DNA of 18,915 bases from DASZPL01 sp035550315 (GTDB taxonomy: Bacteria > Actinomycetota > Actinomycetes > JAFAQI01): contig DASZPL010000105.1 in NCBI GenBank assembly GCA_035550315.1, positions 1-18,915 of the forward strand, given 5' to 3'. Positions 6,968-14,438 of the stretch are shown here, in pieces (the first letter of the stretch is position 1; the number at the start of each line of letters is the position of its first letter). A model generated the notes under the pieces. The model searched no databases and was not told the DNA's origin. It saw only the letters and a program-made list of their open reading frames with translations. A program made the translations under genes and the position numbers.

Positions 6968-9412
6968 ATGGTCGATCGGATCGCCGACATCTGGGGCGAG
7001 CGCACGCCGCACGCGGCCGACACGTCCTGGCCGGTGCGCGTCGACCAGTACCTGACCGTGCCGGAGCGCGAGGTCGACGAGTGGGTCGCCTCGTGCTGCG
7101 TGTTGTGCTCGAACGGCTGCGGCAAGGACATCGCGGTCAAGGACGGCCGCATGGTCGGCGCCCGCGGCCGCGCCAAGGACCGGGTCAGCCGAGGCCGGCT
7201 CGGACCTAAGGGCCTGTTCGGCTGGCAGGCCAACAACGCCGCCGACCGGCTGACGCGTCCGCTGGTCCGCGAGGGCGGCAACCTGGTCGAGTCGGACTGG
7301 GAGACCGCGATGTCGCGGATCGTCCAGCGGTCCAAGCAAGTGCTCGACGAGTCCGGGCCGCTGGCGATGGGCTTCTACACGACCGGGCAGCTGTTCGCCG
7401 AGGAGTACTTCGCGCTGATGAAGCTGGCCCGGATCGGGCTTGGTACGCCGCACCTCGACGGCAACACCCGGCTGTGCACCGCGACCGCCGAATGGGCGCT
7501 GATCGAGTCGTTCGGCAGCGACGGCGACCCGGGCTCCTACGAGGACATCGACCTGTGCGACACGCTCTTCCTGGTCGGCCACAACGTCGCCGAGACCCAG
7601 ACCGTGCTGTGGGCGCGGATGCTCGACCGGCTGCGCGGCCCGGATCGGCCGCGCCTCGTCGTCGTCGACCCGCGGCCGACGATGCCGGCGCGGGAAGCCG
7701 ACGTGCACCTGGCCATCCGCAACGGCACCAACGTGATGCTGCTCAACGCGCTGATGCACGAGATGATCCGCAACGACTGGGTCGACCACGACTGGGTCTC
7801 CGAGCACACCATCGGCTACGAGGGTCTCGCCGACATCGTCAAGGAGTACCCGCCCGAGCGGGCGGCCGAGGTCTGCGGCGTCGAGGCGCGCGACATCAGC
7901 GCCGCCGCCGAGATCCTCGGCACCGGCGAGCGGCTGGTGTCGACCGCGCTGCAGGGGGTCTACCAGTCCAACCAGGCCACGGCCGCCGCCGTACAGATCA
8001 ACAACATCAACCTGCTGCGCGGGATGATCGGCCAGCCCGGCTGCACCGTGTTCCAGATGAACGGGCAGCCGACCGCCGAGAACACCCGCGAGACCGGCGC
8101 GAACGGGTCGCTGCCCGGCTACCGAAACTGGCAGAACGACGACCACGTCCAGGACCTGGCCAAGTTGTTCAACGTCGACATCCTGCGGGTCCCGCACTGG
8201 GCGGACCCGACGCACGCGATGCAGATCTTCCGGTACGCCGAAGAAGGCTCGATCAAGTTCCTCTGGATCCAATGCACCAACCCGGCGGTCACGCTGCCGG
8301 AGCTGCGCCGGATCCGGTCGATCCTCGATCAGGACCGGCTGTTCGTCGTGGCGCAGGACGCCTGGCTGACCGAAACCGCCGCACTCGCCGACGTGGTGCT
8401 GCCGGCGGCGATCTGGGGCGAGAAGACCGGCTGCATGACCAACGCCGACCGCACCGTGCACCTCGCGCAGCGCGCCGTCGACCCGCCCGGCGAGGCGCGC
8501 GCCGACTTCGACATCTTCGTCGACTACGCCCGGCGGATGGAGCTCGAGGACGACCACGGCCACCCGCTGCTGCCGTGGGACGACTCGGAGGACGCGTGGC
8601 GGGAGTTCGCCCAGGTGACCGCCGGCCGGCTGTGCGACCAGACCGGCATCACCTACGCGAAGCTGCGCAACAGCGCCGGCATCCAGTGGCCCTGCAACGC
8701 CGAACACCCGAACGGCACACCGCGGCTGTACGCCGACGGCAGGTTCGCCACCGACCCCGACTTCTGCGAGAGCTACGGCCACGACCTCACCAGCGGCGCG
8801 AGCAACGAGTCGGACGAATACCGCGCGCACGACCCTGCCGGCCGCGCGCTGCTGAAGGGCGCGCACTACGTCGCGCCGGACGAGGGCCCGACCACCGAGT
8901 TCCCGTTCCTGCTGAACACCGGCCGGACGGCGTACCACTTCCACACCCGGACCAAGACCAAGCACGCGCCGCAGCTCGACGCCGCCGCACCCGACGTCTG
9001 GGTGGAGCTGAACGCCGACGACGCGACGAAGCTCGGGATCCAGGAAGGCGACGTGGTGAAGGTCTCGTCGCCGCGCGCAGCGATACAGGCGCCGGCCCGT
9101 ATCACCGGCATCCGGCCGGGCGTGGTGTTCCTGCCGTTCCACTACGGCTACTGGGACATCGACCGCAAGCAGCCGGACGGCTTCGGCCGAGCGGCCAACG
9201 AGTTGACGATCACGAAGTGGGACCCGGTCTCGAAGCAGCCGATCTATAAGACCGGCGCGGTGAAGGTCGAGAAGGTCACAGCGGGCAACCGGCCCGCGCC
9301 CGCGCCGACGACCACCGCCAGCCGCCCAACGTCCGACGCCGTGCCGGCGACGGTCGGCACTGATGCCGACGCGACCTCCAGGCGGCGGGCACCCAGCCGG
9401 AGCACCCGATGA
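6968..9412 (+). CDS. Molybdopterin oxidoreductase (NasA/NapA/FDH-like), 4th Fe-S Cys absent
   Basis: An 814-aa bis-MGD molybdenum enzyme of the DMSO-reductase superfamily, cytosolic since no Tat signal is seen. The N-terminal Fe-S motif C44-x2-C47-x3-C51 is followed by GRLGPKG (76-82), where the family normally has GxLCxKG; Gly79 replaces the fourth cluster cysteine. The Mo ligand is Cys170 in DGNTRLCTATAEWAL; Cys followed by Thr, not His, is closer to nitrate reductases than to formate dehydrogenases. The central MGD domains run to about 590. The C-terminal MopB domain (about 645-770) includes LLNTGRTAYHFHTRTKT and PFHYGYWD. A Pro/Thr/Arg-rich tail (about 775-814) is probably disordered. No Fe-S beta subunit, MobA or FdhD lies nearby. 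The ATG was kept because IADIWG begins the conserved N-terminus. Substrate unassigned. Confidence 0.88.
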   Translation: MVDRIADIWGERTPHAADTSWPVRVDQYLTVPEREVDEWVASCCVLCSNGCGKDIAVKDGRMVGARGRAKDRVSRGRLGPKGLFGWQANNAADRLTRPLVREGGNLVESDWETAMSRIVQRSKQVLDESGPLAMGFYTTGQLFAEEYFALMKLARIGLGTPHLDGNTRLCTATAEWALIESFGSDGDPGSYEDIDLCDTLFLVGHNVAETQTVLWARMLDRLRGPDRPRLVVVDPRPTMPAREADVHLAIRNGTNVMLLNALMHEMIRNDWVDHDWVSEHTIGYEGLADIVKEYPPERAAEVCGVEARDISAAAEILGTGERLVSTALQGVYQSNQATAAAVQINNINLLRGMIGQPGCTVFQMNGQPTAENTRETGANGSLPGYRNWQNDDHVQDLAKLFNVDILRVPHWADPTHAMQIFRYAEEGSIKFLWIQCTNPAVTLPELRRIRSILDQDRLFVVAQDAWLTETAALADVVLPAAIWGEKTGCMTNADRTVHLAQRAVDPPGEARADFDIFVDYARRMELEDDHGHPLLPWDDSEDAWREFAQVTAGRLCDQTGITYAKLRNSAGIQWPCNAEHPNGTPRLYADGRFATDPDFCESYGHDLTSGASNESDEYRAHDPAGRALLKGAHYVAPDEGPTTEFPFLLNTGRTAYHFHTRTKTKHAPQLDAAAPDVWVELNADDATKLGIQEGDVVKVSSPRAAIQAPARITGIRPGVVFLPFHYGYWDIDRKQPDGFGRAANELTITKWDPVSKQPIYKTGAVKVEKVTAGNRPAPAPTTTASRPTSDAVPATVGTDADATSRRRAPSRSTR

Positions 9413-9900
9413 ACAAGATCGGACTGGCGCTGGCGCAGACCCGGTCGGCCGAGGCGACGCTGGCGGACGCCTGGCTGCGGGTGGGGGAGCGGCAGTCGGT
9501 CGACCAGGAGTGGCTCTACAACGGCCGGCACTTCCGCGGTCAGTGCCTCAGCCACATCGACGATCTCACCCGGTTCGCGCCAAAGTACGACGCCTCGGTC
9601 GACTCGAAGGAGGACAACGAGTTCTTCCAGCGGTTGAAGGGCAAGGCGCGCCACACCGTCTCAATGCTGATCGGCCGCCGGCCGGAGTCCGGCCTAGTGC
9701 TCATGCGGGACCAGCGGATGCTGTTCACCCTCGGCTATGCCACCAGCTTCCACTGGATCGTGCTCGGCCAGGTCGCGCAGGCCAGCCGCGACCACGATCT
9801 GCTGACCATGGTCGACCACAACCACAAGGAGATCCTGACCCAGATCAAGTGGCTGAAGACCGAGATCAAGTCGGTCGCGCCGCAGGTGCTCTGCTCCTGA
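9409..9900 (+). CDS. Unrecognised helical protein coupled to the Mo oxidoreductase
   Basis: A 163-aa soluble protein I cannot assign to a family. It appears all-helical, with helices at about 8-28, 31-57, 66-88, 95-125 and 127-155, suggesting a four- to five-helix bundle. His41, His49, His82, His115, His129, His137 and His139 and nearby Glu/Asp residues leave room for a metal site, but I do not see a clean ferritin ExxH or hemerythrin pattern. The ATG overlaps the oxidoreductase stop as ATGA (9409-9412), with GGAG at 9399-9402 as ribosome site, so the two proteins are made in coupled fashion. A small subunit, electron-transfer partner or maturation chaperone are the main possibilities. Its 3' end overlaps the convergent SnoaL-like gene by 35 bases. 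Confidence 0.75.
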   Translation: MNKIGLALAQTRSAEATLADAWLRVGERQSVDQEWLYNGRHFRGQCLSHIDDLTRFAPKYDASVDSKEDNEFFQRLKGKARHTVSMLIGRRPESGLVLMRDQRMLFTLGYATSFHWIVLGQVAQASRDHDLLTMVDHNHKEILTQIKWLKTEIKSVAPQVLCS

Positions 9901-10297
9901 TCGCCCGACGGCCCACGCCCGCCAGCCCGCGGACCCCGGCGGCGATCACGTTCGCCCAGTCGAAGTACTCCCGCCACAGCGCGATCCGGCCGTCGCGTAC
10001 TTCGAACATTCCGCACGCCCACACCTGCACTCGGAGCGCGCGCCAGGAGATGGTGTCGGCGCGCTCGGTCAGCACGTTGTCGCCATCGGACGCGACGCGA
10101 CGTACGTCGATCTCCACCCGGACGCCGCGATCGAGCAGCCGGCGCATCGCGCGCTCGAAGGCCGGCTTGCCGCGCAGCGTCGGCAGCGAGACGTTGTCGA
10201 AGGTCAGGTCGTCGGCGACCAGCGGCAGTGCCCCGTCCAGGTCGCTGCGCGCCAGCGCGCCGAGAAAGTCGAGCACGACACCCTGCGGGTCACTCAC
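9866..10297 (-). CDS. Limonene-epoxide hydrolase-like / SnoaL-fold protein
   Basis: A 143-aa protein of the NTF2-like alpha+beta barrel fold, similar to limonene-1,2-epoxide hydrolase (LEH) and mycobacterial EphG. Matching segments are VVLDFLGALARSDLDGALPLVADDLTFDNVSLPTLRG, VLTERADTI and RDGRIALWREYFD. From my memory of Rhodococcus LEH (Y53, N55, R99, D101, D132), the equivalents are F33, N35, R79, D81 and E110, so Arg-Asp is kept but D132 is Glu and Y53 is Phe. Epoxide hydrolysis is therefore uncertain. The GTG at 10297 is preferred to the upstream start at 10366 because homology begins with SDPQGVVLDFL, a GGGAAC site precedes it, and overlap with the divergent gene at 10340 is avoided. The 42-base gap holds both 5' ends. 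Confidence 0.82.
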   Translation of the reverse strand: MSDPQGVVLDFLGALARSDLDGALPLVADDLTFDNVSLPTLRGKPAFERAMRRLLDRGVRVEIDVRRVASDGDNVLTERADTISWRALRVQVWACGMFEVRDGRIALWREYFDWANVIAAGVRGLAGVGRRAIRSRAPAARPT

Positions 10298-10339
10298 GTT
10301 CCCGGTTTCCCCATCGCGCCGCGAGGTATCACTCCGACA

Positions 10340-13291
10340 GTGACTCGTTATCACCCGCACCCGCATGCCGAGAACGTCGACCTACCGGCGCTCGAGGCGA
10401 CGCTGCGCAAGCAGGTCCGGGGCGAGGTGCGGTTCGACGCCGGCGCCCGGGCCGTCTGGTCGACCGACTCCTCCAACTACCGGATGCCGCCGCTCGGCGT
10501 CGTGCAGCCGCTCGACGTCGACGACGTGGTGGCCGCGGTCAATGCCTGCCACGAGCACGGCGCGCCGATCACCAACCGCGGCGGCGGCACCAGCCTGTCC
10601 GGCGAGACCACCAACGTCGCGGTCATCCTCGACACCTCCAAGTACCTCACCTCGATCGACGAGATCGACCCGAAGCAGCGGTTCGCCTGGAGCGAGCCGG
10701 GCGTCATCAACGACACCCTCCGTGAGGCCGCCGGCGACTACCAGCTGACGTTCGGCCCCGACCCGTCGACGCACGACCGCTGCACGATCGGCGGCAACCT
10801 CGGCAACAACTCGTGCGGCGTCCACTCGGTGATGGCCGGGCGCACCGCCGACAACACGCTCGCCCTCGACGTGGTGCTCTACGACGGCACCCGGATGACG
10901 CTGGAGTCGTCGTACGACGAAGGCGAGATCCAGCGGATCATCCGCGCCGGCGGCCGGCAGGGCGAGATCTTCGCGAAGCTGGCCGACATCCGCGACCGGT
11001 ACGCCGACCAGATCCAGGCCCGGTTCCCCCAGATCCCGCGCCGGGTGTCCGGCTACAACCTCGACGACCTGCTGCCGGAGAACGGGTTCAACGTCGCCTC
11101 GTCCGTGGTCGGCACCGAAGGCACCTGCGTCACCGTGCTGCGGGCGAAGCTGCGGCTGGTGCCGTGGCCGAAGCACCGCAGCCTGCTCGTGCTCGGCTAC
11201 CACGACATCGCCGAGGCCGCCGACCATGGGCCGGAGCTGCTCGAGTTCGGCCCGATCGGCCTGGAGGCGGTCGACGACCAGCTGCTCCGCAACATGCAGA
11301 CGATGCACCGGCAGCTGCAGAACATCCACATGCTGCCCGCCGGCGAGAACTACCTGCTGGTCGAGTTCGGCGGCGCCACCAAGGAGGAGGCGGACGCGAA
11401 GTGCCGTGCCTTGATGGCTCGGCTCGAGGCCGACGCCGACACCCCACACATGAAGCTGTTCGACGACGTCGAACAGGAGGAGAAGCTCTGGAAGGTTCGC
11501 GAAGGCGGCCTCGGCTCCACCGCGCAGGTGCCGAACCATCCCGACGCCTGGCCCGGCTGGGAGGACTCCGCGGTCCCGCCCGACCGGTTGGGCGACTACA
11601 TCCGCGACCTCAAGAAGCTTTACGCCGAGCACGGCTACCAGGCCGCGATGTACGGCCACTTCGGCGACGGCTGCGTGCACACCCGGATCCCGTTCGACCT
11701 GCGCACCGCCGAAGGCGTCCGCGACTACCGCCGGTTCATGGAGGAGGCCGCCGACCTGGTCGTCTCCTACGGCGGGTCGCTGTCCGGTGAGCACGGCGAC
11801 GGCCAGCAGCGCGCCGAGCTGCTGACCAAGATGTACGGCGAGGACCTGCTCCGTGCGATGCGCGAGTTCAAGGCCGCCTGGGACCCCGACAACCGGATGA
11901 ACCCGGGCAAGGTCGCGGACGCGATCCGAGTGTTCAAGCTCGACGAGAACCTGCGGCTCGGCGCCGACTACCAGCCGGTCGTGCCGCCGAAGACCTACTT
12001 CGCGTTCCCGAACGACGGCGGCTCGTTCGAGCACGCCACGTTGCGCTGCGTCGGCGTCGGCAAGTGCCGTGTGCTGGGCGGGCAGACGATGTGCCCGTCG
12101 TACCAGACGCTGCGCGAGGAGGAGCACTCCACCCGCGGCCGCGCGCGGATCCTGTTCGAGATGTTGCAGGGCGACGTCATCACCGACGGCTGGAAGTCTG
12201 ACGAGGTCTTCAACGCGCTCGACCTTTGCCTGTCCTGCAAGGGCTGCAAGAGCGACTGCCCGATCAACGTCGACATGGCCACCTACAAGTCGGAGTTCCT
12301 GGCGCACTACTACGAAGGCCGGCGGCGGCCGCGGCACGCCTACGCGATGGGCTTGATCATGTACGCCGCGCGGCTCGGCGCCCGGATGCCGCGGCTGGCC
12401 AACTTCGGGCTGCACGCGCCCGTCCTGAACCGGCTGGTCAAGCACGCCGGCGGGGTGCACCCGAAACGCAAGGCGCCGCGCTTCGCGCACCAGACGTTCC
12501 GCGACTGGTTCGCCGACCGGCCGCGGGTCAACCCCGGCGGCAGGCGGGTGCTGATCTTCCCGGACACCTTCACCAACCACTTCCACGTCGACGTCGCGAC
12601 GGCGGTGTGCGAGGTGATCGAAGCGGCCGGCTTCGAGGTCGTCATCCCGCCGAAGGTGCTCTGCTGCGGCCGGCCGCTATTCGACTACGGGATGCTCGAC
12701 CGCGCGCAGAAGCTGTTCCGGCAGACGCTGGAGACGTTGGCCGACGACATCACCGCCGGCACGCCGATGGTCGTCCCGGAGCCGTCCTGCTGCGCGTCGT
12801 TCCGCGACGAGCTGGCCGAGATGTTCCCGCACGAGATCCAGGCGCAGCGGCTGAAGCAGCAGACCTACACGCTCGCCGAGTTCCTGCAGAAGTTCGCCCC
12901 CGACTTCGAGTTGCCGCAGCTCGACGGCCAGCAGGTGCTGGTGCAGCGGCATTGCCACCACCAGTCGGTGATGGGCTTCGACGCCGAGCAGCAGCTGCTC
13001 CAAGCGTTGGGCGTCGACGCCGACATCCCGGACAGCGGCTGCTGCGGCCTCGCCGGGTCGTGGGGCTTCGAGAAGGAGAAGTTCCAGATCTCGATGGACT
13101 GCGGTGAGCGGGTCATCTTCCCAGCGGTCCGGGATGCCGCGCGCGACACGACGATCCTCGCCGACGGCTTCTCCTGCCGCTCGCAGATCGAGCAGGGCAC
13201 CGGCCGATCGGCGCTGCACCTCGGGCAGCTGATCCGCGACGGGCTGCGCGCCGGCTGCCCGACCAAGCGGCTGGACGCGGCGAAGTCATGA
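10340..13291 (+). CDS. FAD + Fe-S D-2-hydroxyacid dehydrogenase (GlcD-GlcF / YdiJ-type fusion)
   Basis: A 983-aa fusion of a FAD-linked oxidase with a GlcF-like iron-sulfur half. The PCMH FAD domain spans about 48-275 (GGGTSLSG at 81-88, TIGGNLGNNSCG at 149-160, VGTEGTCV). The FAD-oxidase C-terminal domain follows, with active-site histidines in GHFGDGCVHTRI (439-450) and SGEHGDGQQR (482-491). Fe-S ligands include C570, C576 and C585, then C630-x2-C633-x2-C636-x3-C640-P. Two CCG repeats (C775-C776-G and C901-C902-G) complete the heterodisulfide-reductase-like domain. Relatives oxidise D-lactate, glycolate or D-2-hydroxyglutarate and pass electrons to quinone or cytochrome. The GTG start has a weak GAGG upstream. 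The stop overlaps the next ATG as ATGA (13288-13291), so it leads a coupled operon. Confidence 0.9.
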   Translation: MTRYHPHPHAENVDLPALEATLRKQVRGEVRFDAGARAVWSTDSSNYRMPPLGVVQPLDVDDVVAAVNACHEHGAPITNRGGGTSLSGETTNVAVILDTSKYLTSIDEIDPKQRFAWSEPGVINDTLREAAGDYQLTFGPDPSTHDRCTIGGNLGNNSCGVHSVMAGRTADNTLALDVVLYDGTRMTLESSYDEGEIQRIIRAGGRQGEIFAKLADIRDRYADQIQARFPQIPRRVSGYNLDDLLPENGFNVASSVVGTEGTCVTVLRAKLRLVPWPKHRSLLVLGYHDIAEAADHGPELLEFGPIGLEAVDDQLLRNMQTMHRQLQNIHMLPAGENYLLVEFGGATKEEADAKCRALMARLEADADTPHMKLFDDVEQEEKLWKVREGGLGSTAQVPNHPDAWPGWEDSAVPPDRLGDYIRDLKKLYAEHGYQAAMYGHFGDGCVHTRIPFDLRTAEGVRDYRRFMEEAADLVVSYGGSLSGEHGDGQQRAELLTKMYGEDLLRAMREFKAAWDPDNRMNPGKVADAIRVFKLDENLRLGADYQPVVPPKTYFAFPNDGGSFEHATLRCVGVGKCRVLGGQTMCPSYQTLREEEHSTRGRARILFEMLQGDVITDGWKSDEVFNALDLCLSCKGCKSDCPINVDMATYKSEFLAHYYEGRRRPRHAYAMGLIMYAARLGARMPRLANFGLHAPVLNRLVKHAGGVHPKRKAPRFAHQTFRDWFADRPRVNPGGRRVLIFPDTFTNHFHVDVATAVCEVIEAAGFEVVIPPKVLCCGRPLFDYGMLDRAQKLFRQTLETLADDITAGTPMVVPEPSCCASFRDELAEMFPHEIQAQRLKQQTYTLAEFLQKFAPDFELPQLDGQQVLVQRHCHHQSVMGFDAEQQLLQALGVDADIPDSGCCGLAGSWGFEKEKFQISMDCGERVIFPAVRDAARDTTILADGFSCRSQIEQGTGRSALHLGQLIRDGLRAGCPTKRLDAAKS

Positions 13292-14397
13292 CCGCCGGAG
13301 CCCCGGTGCCGATCCGCGAGCTGCGGGCGGCCGCCTACGAGATCCCCACCGACGCCCCGGAGAGCGACGGCACTCTCGAATGGGACTCGACGGTGCTCGT
13401 CATCGCCGAGGCGAGCGCCGGCGACCAGACCGGGCTCGGCTACACCTACGCCCACCAGTCCGCCGTGCCGCTGATCACCGGCAAGCTGGCCGGCATCGTC
13501 GAAGGCCGGGACGCGCTCGACGTGCGCGGCAGCTGGCGCGAGATGGTGCACCAGGTCCGCAACCTCGGCGCGACCGGGCTGGTCAGCATGGCGATCAGCG
13601 CGGTCGACATCGCGCTGTGGGACCTCAAGGCGCGGCTGCTCGACCTGCCACTCGTCGTCGCGCTCGACGCGGTGCACGATGTGGTGCCGGTCTACGGCAG
13701 CGGCGGCTTCACGTCGTACGACGACCACCAGCTCACCGAGCAGCTCGCCGGCTGGGTCGCGGCCGGCATCCCGCGGGTGAAGATCAAGAACGGGCGTGAA
13801 CCCGACCGCGACCACCACCGGCTGGAGGTGGCGCGCAAGGCGATTGGCGACGACACCCAGCTCTACGTCGACGCCAACGGGGCGTTTCATGAGCGGCAGG
13901 CGGTCGACTGGGCGCGGACCTACCGCTACGACTTCGACGTCAGGTGGTTCGAGGAGCCGGTGTCCTCCGACAACCTGCGCGGCCTGCGGCTGGTGCGCGA
14001 GCAGGCGCCCGGCGGCATCGACATCGCGGCCGGCGAGTACGCCTGGAACCCGTGGTACTGCCAGGAGATGCTGGCCGCCGGCGCCGTCGACTGCCTGCAG
14101 GTCGACGCGACCCGCTGCCTCGGGCTCACCGGCTTCCTGGCGGCCGCCGGGCTGTGCGACGCCCACCAGATCGACCTGTCGGTCCACTGCGCGCCGCAGA
14201 TCTCGGCGCACGCCGGCGTCACCGCGCGGCGGCTGCGTCACCTCGAGTACTTCCACGACCACGTCCGGATCGAGTCGATGCTCTTCGACGGTGTCCTCGC
14301 GCCCGAGCCCGGCGGCGTGCTGCGCCCCGACCGTTCGCGCCCCGGCCACGGCCTGGCGCTGAAGCCGGCGGCCGCCGACCGGTTCCGCGTGGCGTGA
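13288..14397 (+). CDS. Enolase-superfamily protein, mandelate racemase subgroup
   Basis: A 369-aa enzyme with an alpha+beta capping domain (about 8-130) and a (beta/alpha)7-beta barrel. The full mandelate-racemase subgroup active site is visible: K165-I-K167 on strand 2; Mg ligands D195 (VDANGAF), E222 (WFEEPV) and E250 (AGEYAW); and the D273 (QVDATRCLG) / H300 (LSVHCAPQ) dyad. With both a lysine and a His-Asp base, it can act by 1,1-proton transfer (racemase) or by syn/anti dehydration of a sugar acid. The substrate-specifying loop near 20-60 is unlike the mandelate enzyme as I recall it. Translation is coupled to the preceding FAD/Fe-S dehydrogenase by ATGA, so a hydroxyacid handled by both is likely. 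The ThDP enzyme follows after 41 bases. Confidence 0.9.
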   Translation: MTAGAPVPIRELRAAAYEIPTDAPESDGTLEWDSTVLVIAEASAGDQTGLGYTYAHQSAVPLITGKLAGIVEGRDALDVRGSWREMVHQVRNLGATGLVSMAISAVDIALWDLKARLLDLPLVVALDAVHDVVPVYGSGGFTSYDDHQLTEQLAGWVAAGIPRVKIKNGREPDRDHHRLEVARKAIGDDTQLYVDANGAFHERQAVDWARTYRYDFDVRWFEEPVSSDNLRGLRLVREQAPGGIDIAAGEYAWNPWYCQEMLAAGAVDCLQVDATRCLGLTGFLAAAGLCDAHQIDLSVHCAPQISAHAGVTARRLRHLEYFHDHVRIESMLFDGVLAPEPGGVLRPDRSRPGHGLALKPAAADRFRVA

Positions 14398-14438
14398 TCG
14401 GGCAGAACTATCGGCATCCGACGAAAGGAACAGTCCCG

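Noticed and set aside
5549..9142. A minus-strand open frame of 1197 codons spanning the second MFS and the molybdenum oxidoreductase
   Set aside because: It is antisense to two well-supported genes, has Arg/Val/Gly/Asp-biased low-complexity translation and no recognisable motif. Long antisense frames are expected at this GC content.
10382..12586. A 734-codon minus-strand open frame opposite the FAD/Fe-S dehydrogenase
   Set aside because: The translation is compositionally biased with no domain, whereas the plus strand encodes complete FAD and Fe-S motifs.
13944..14438. An extended N-terminus for the ThDP enzyme reaching into the enolase-superfamily gene
   Set aside because: The upstream part is Arg/Pro-rich shadow sequence overlapping a real gene. 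The family N-terminus and a ribosome site begin at 14439.
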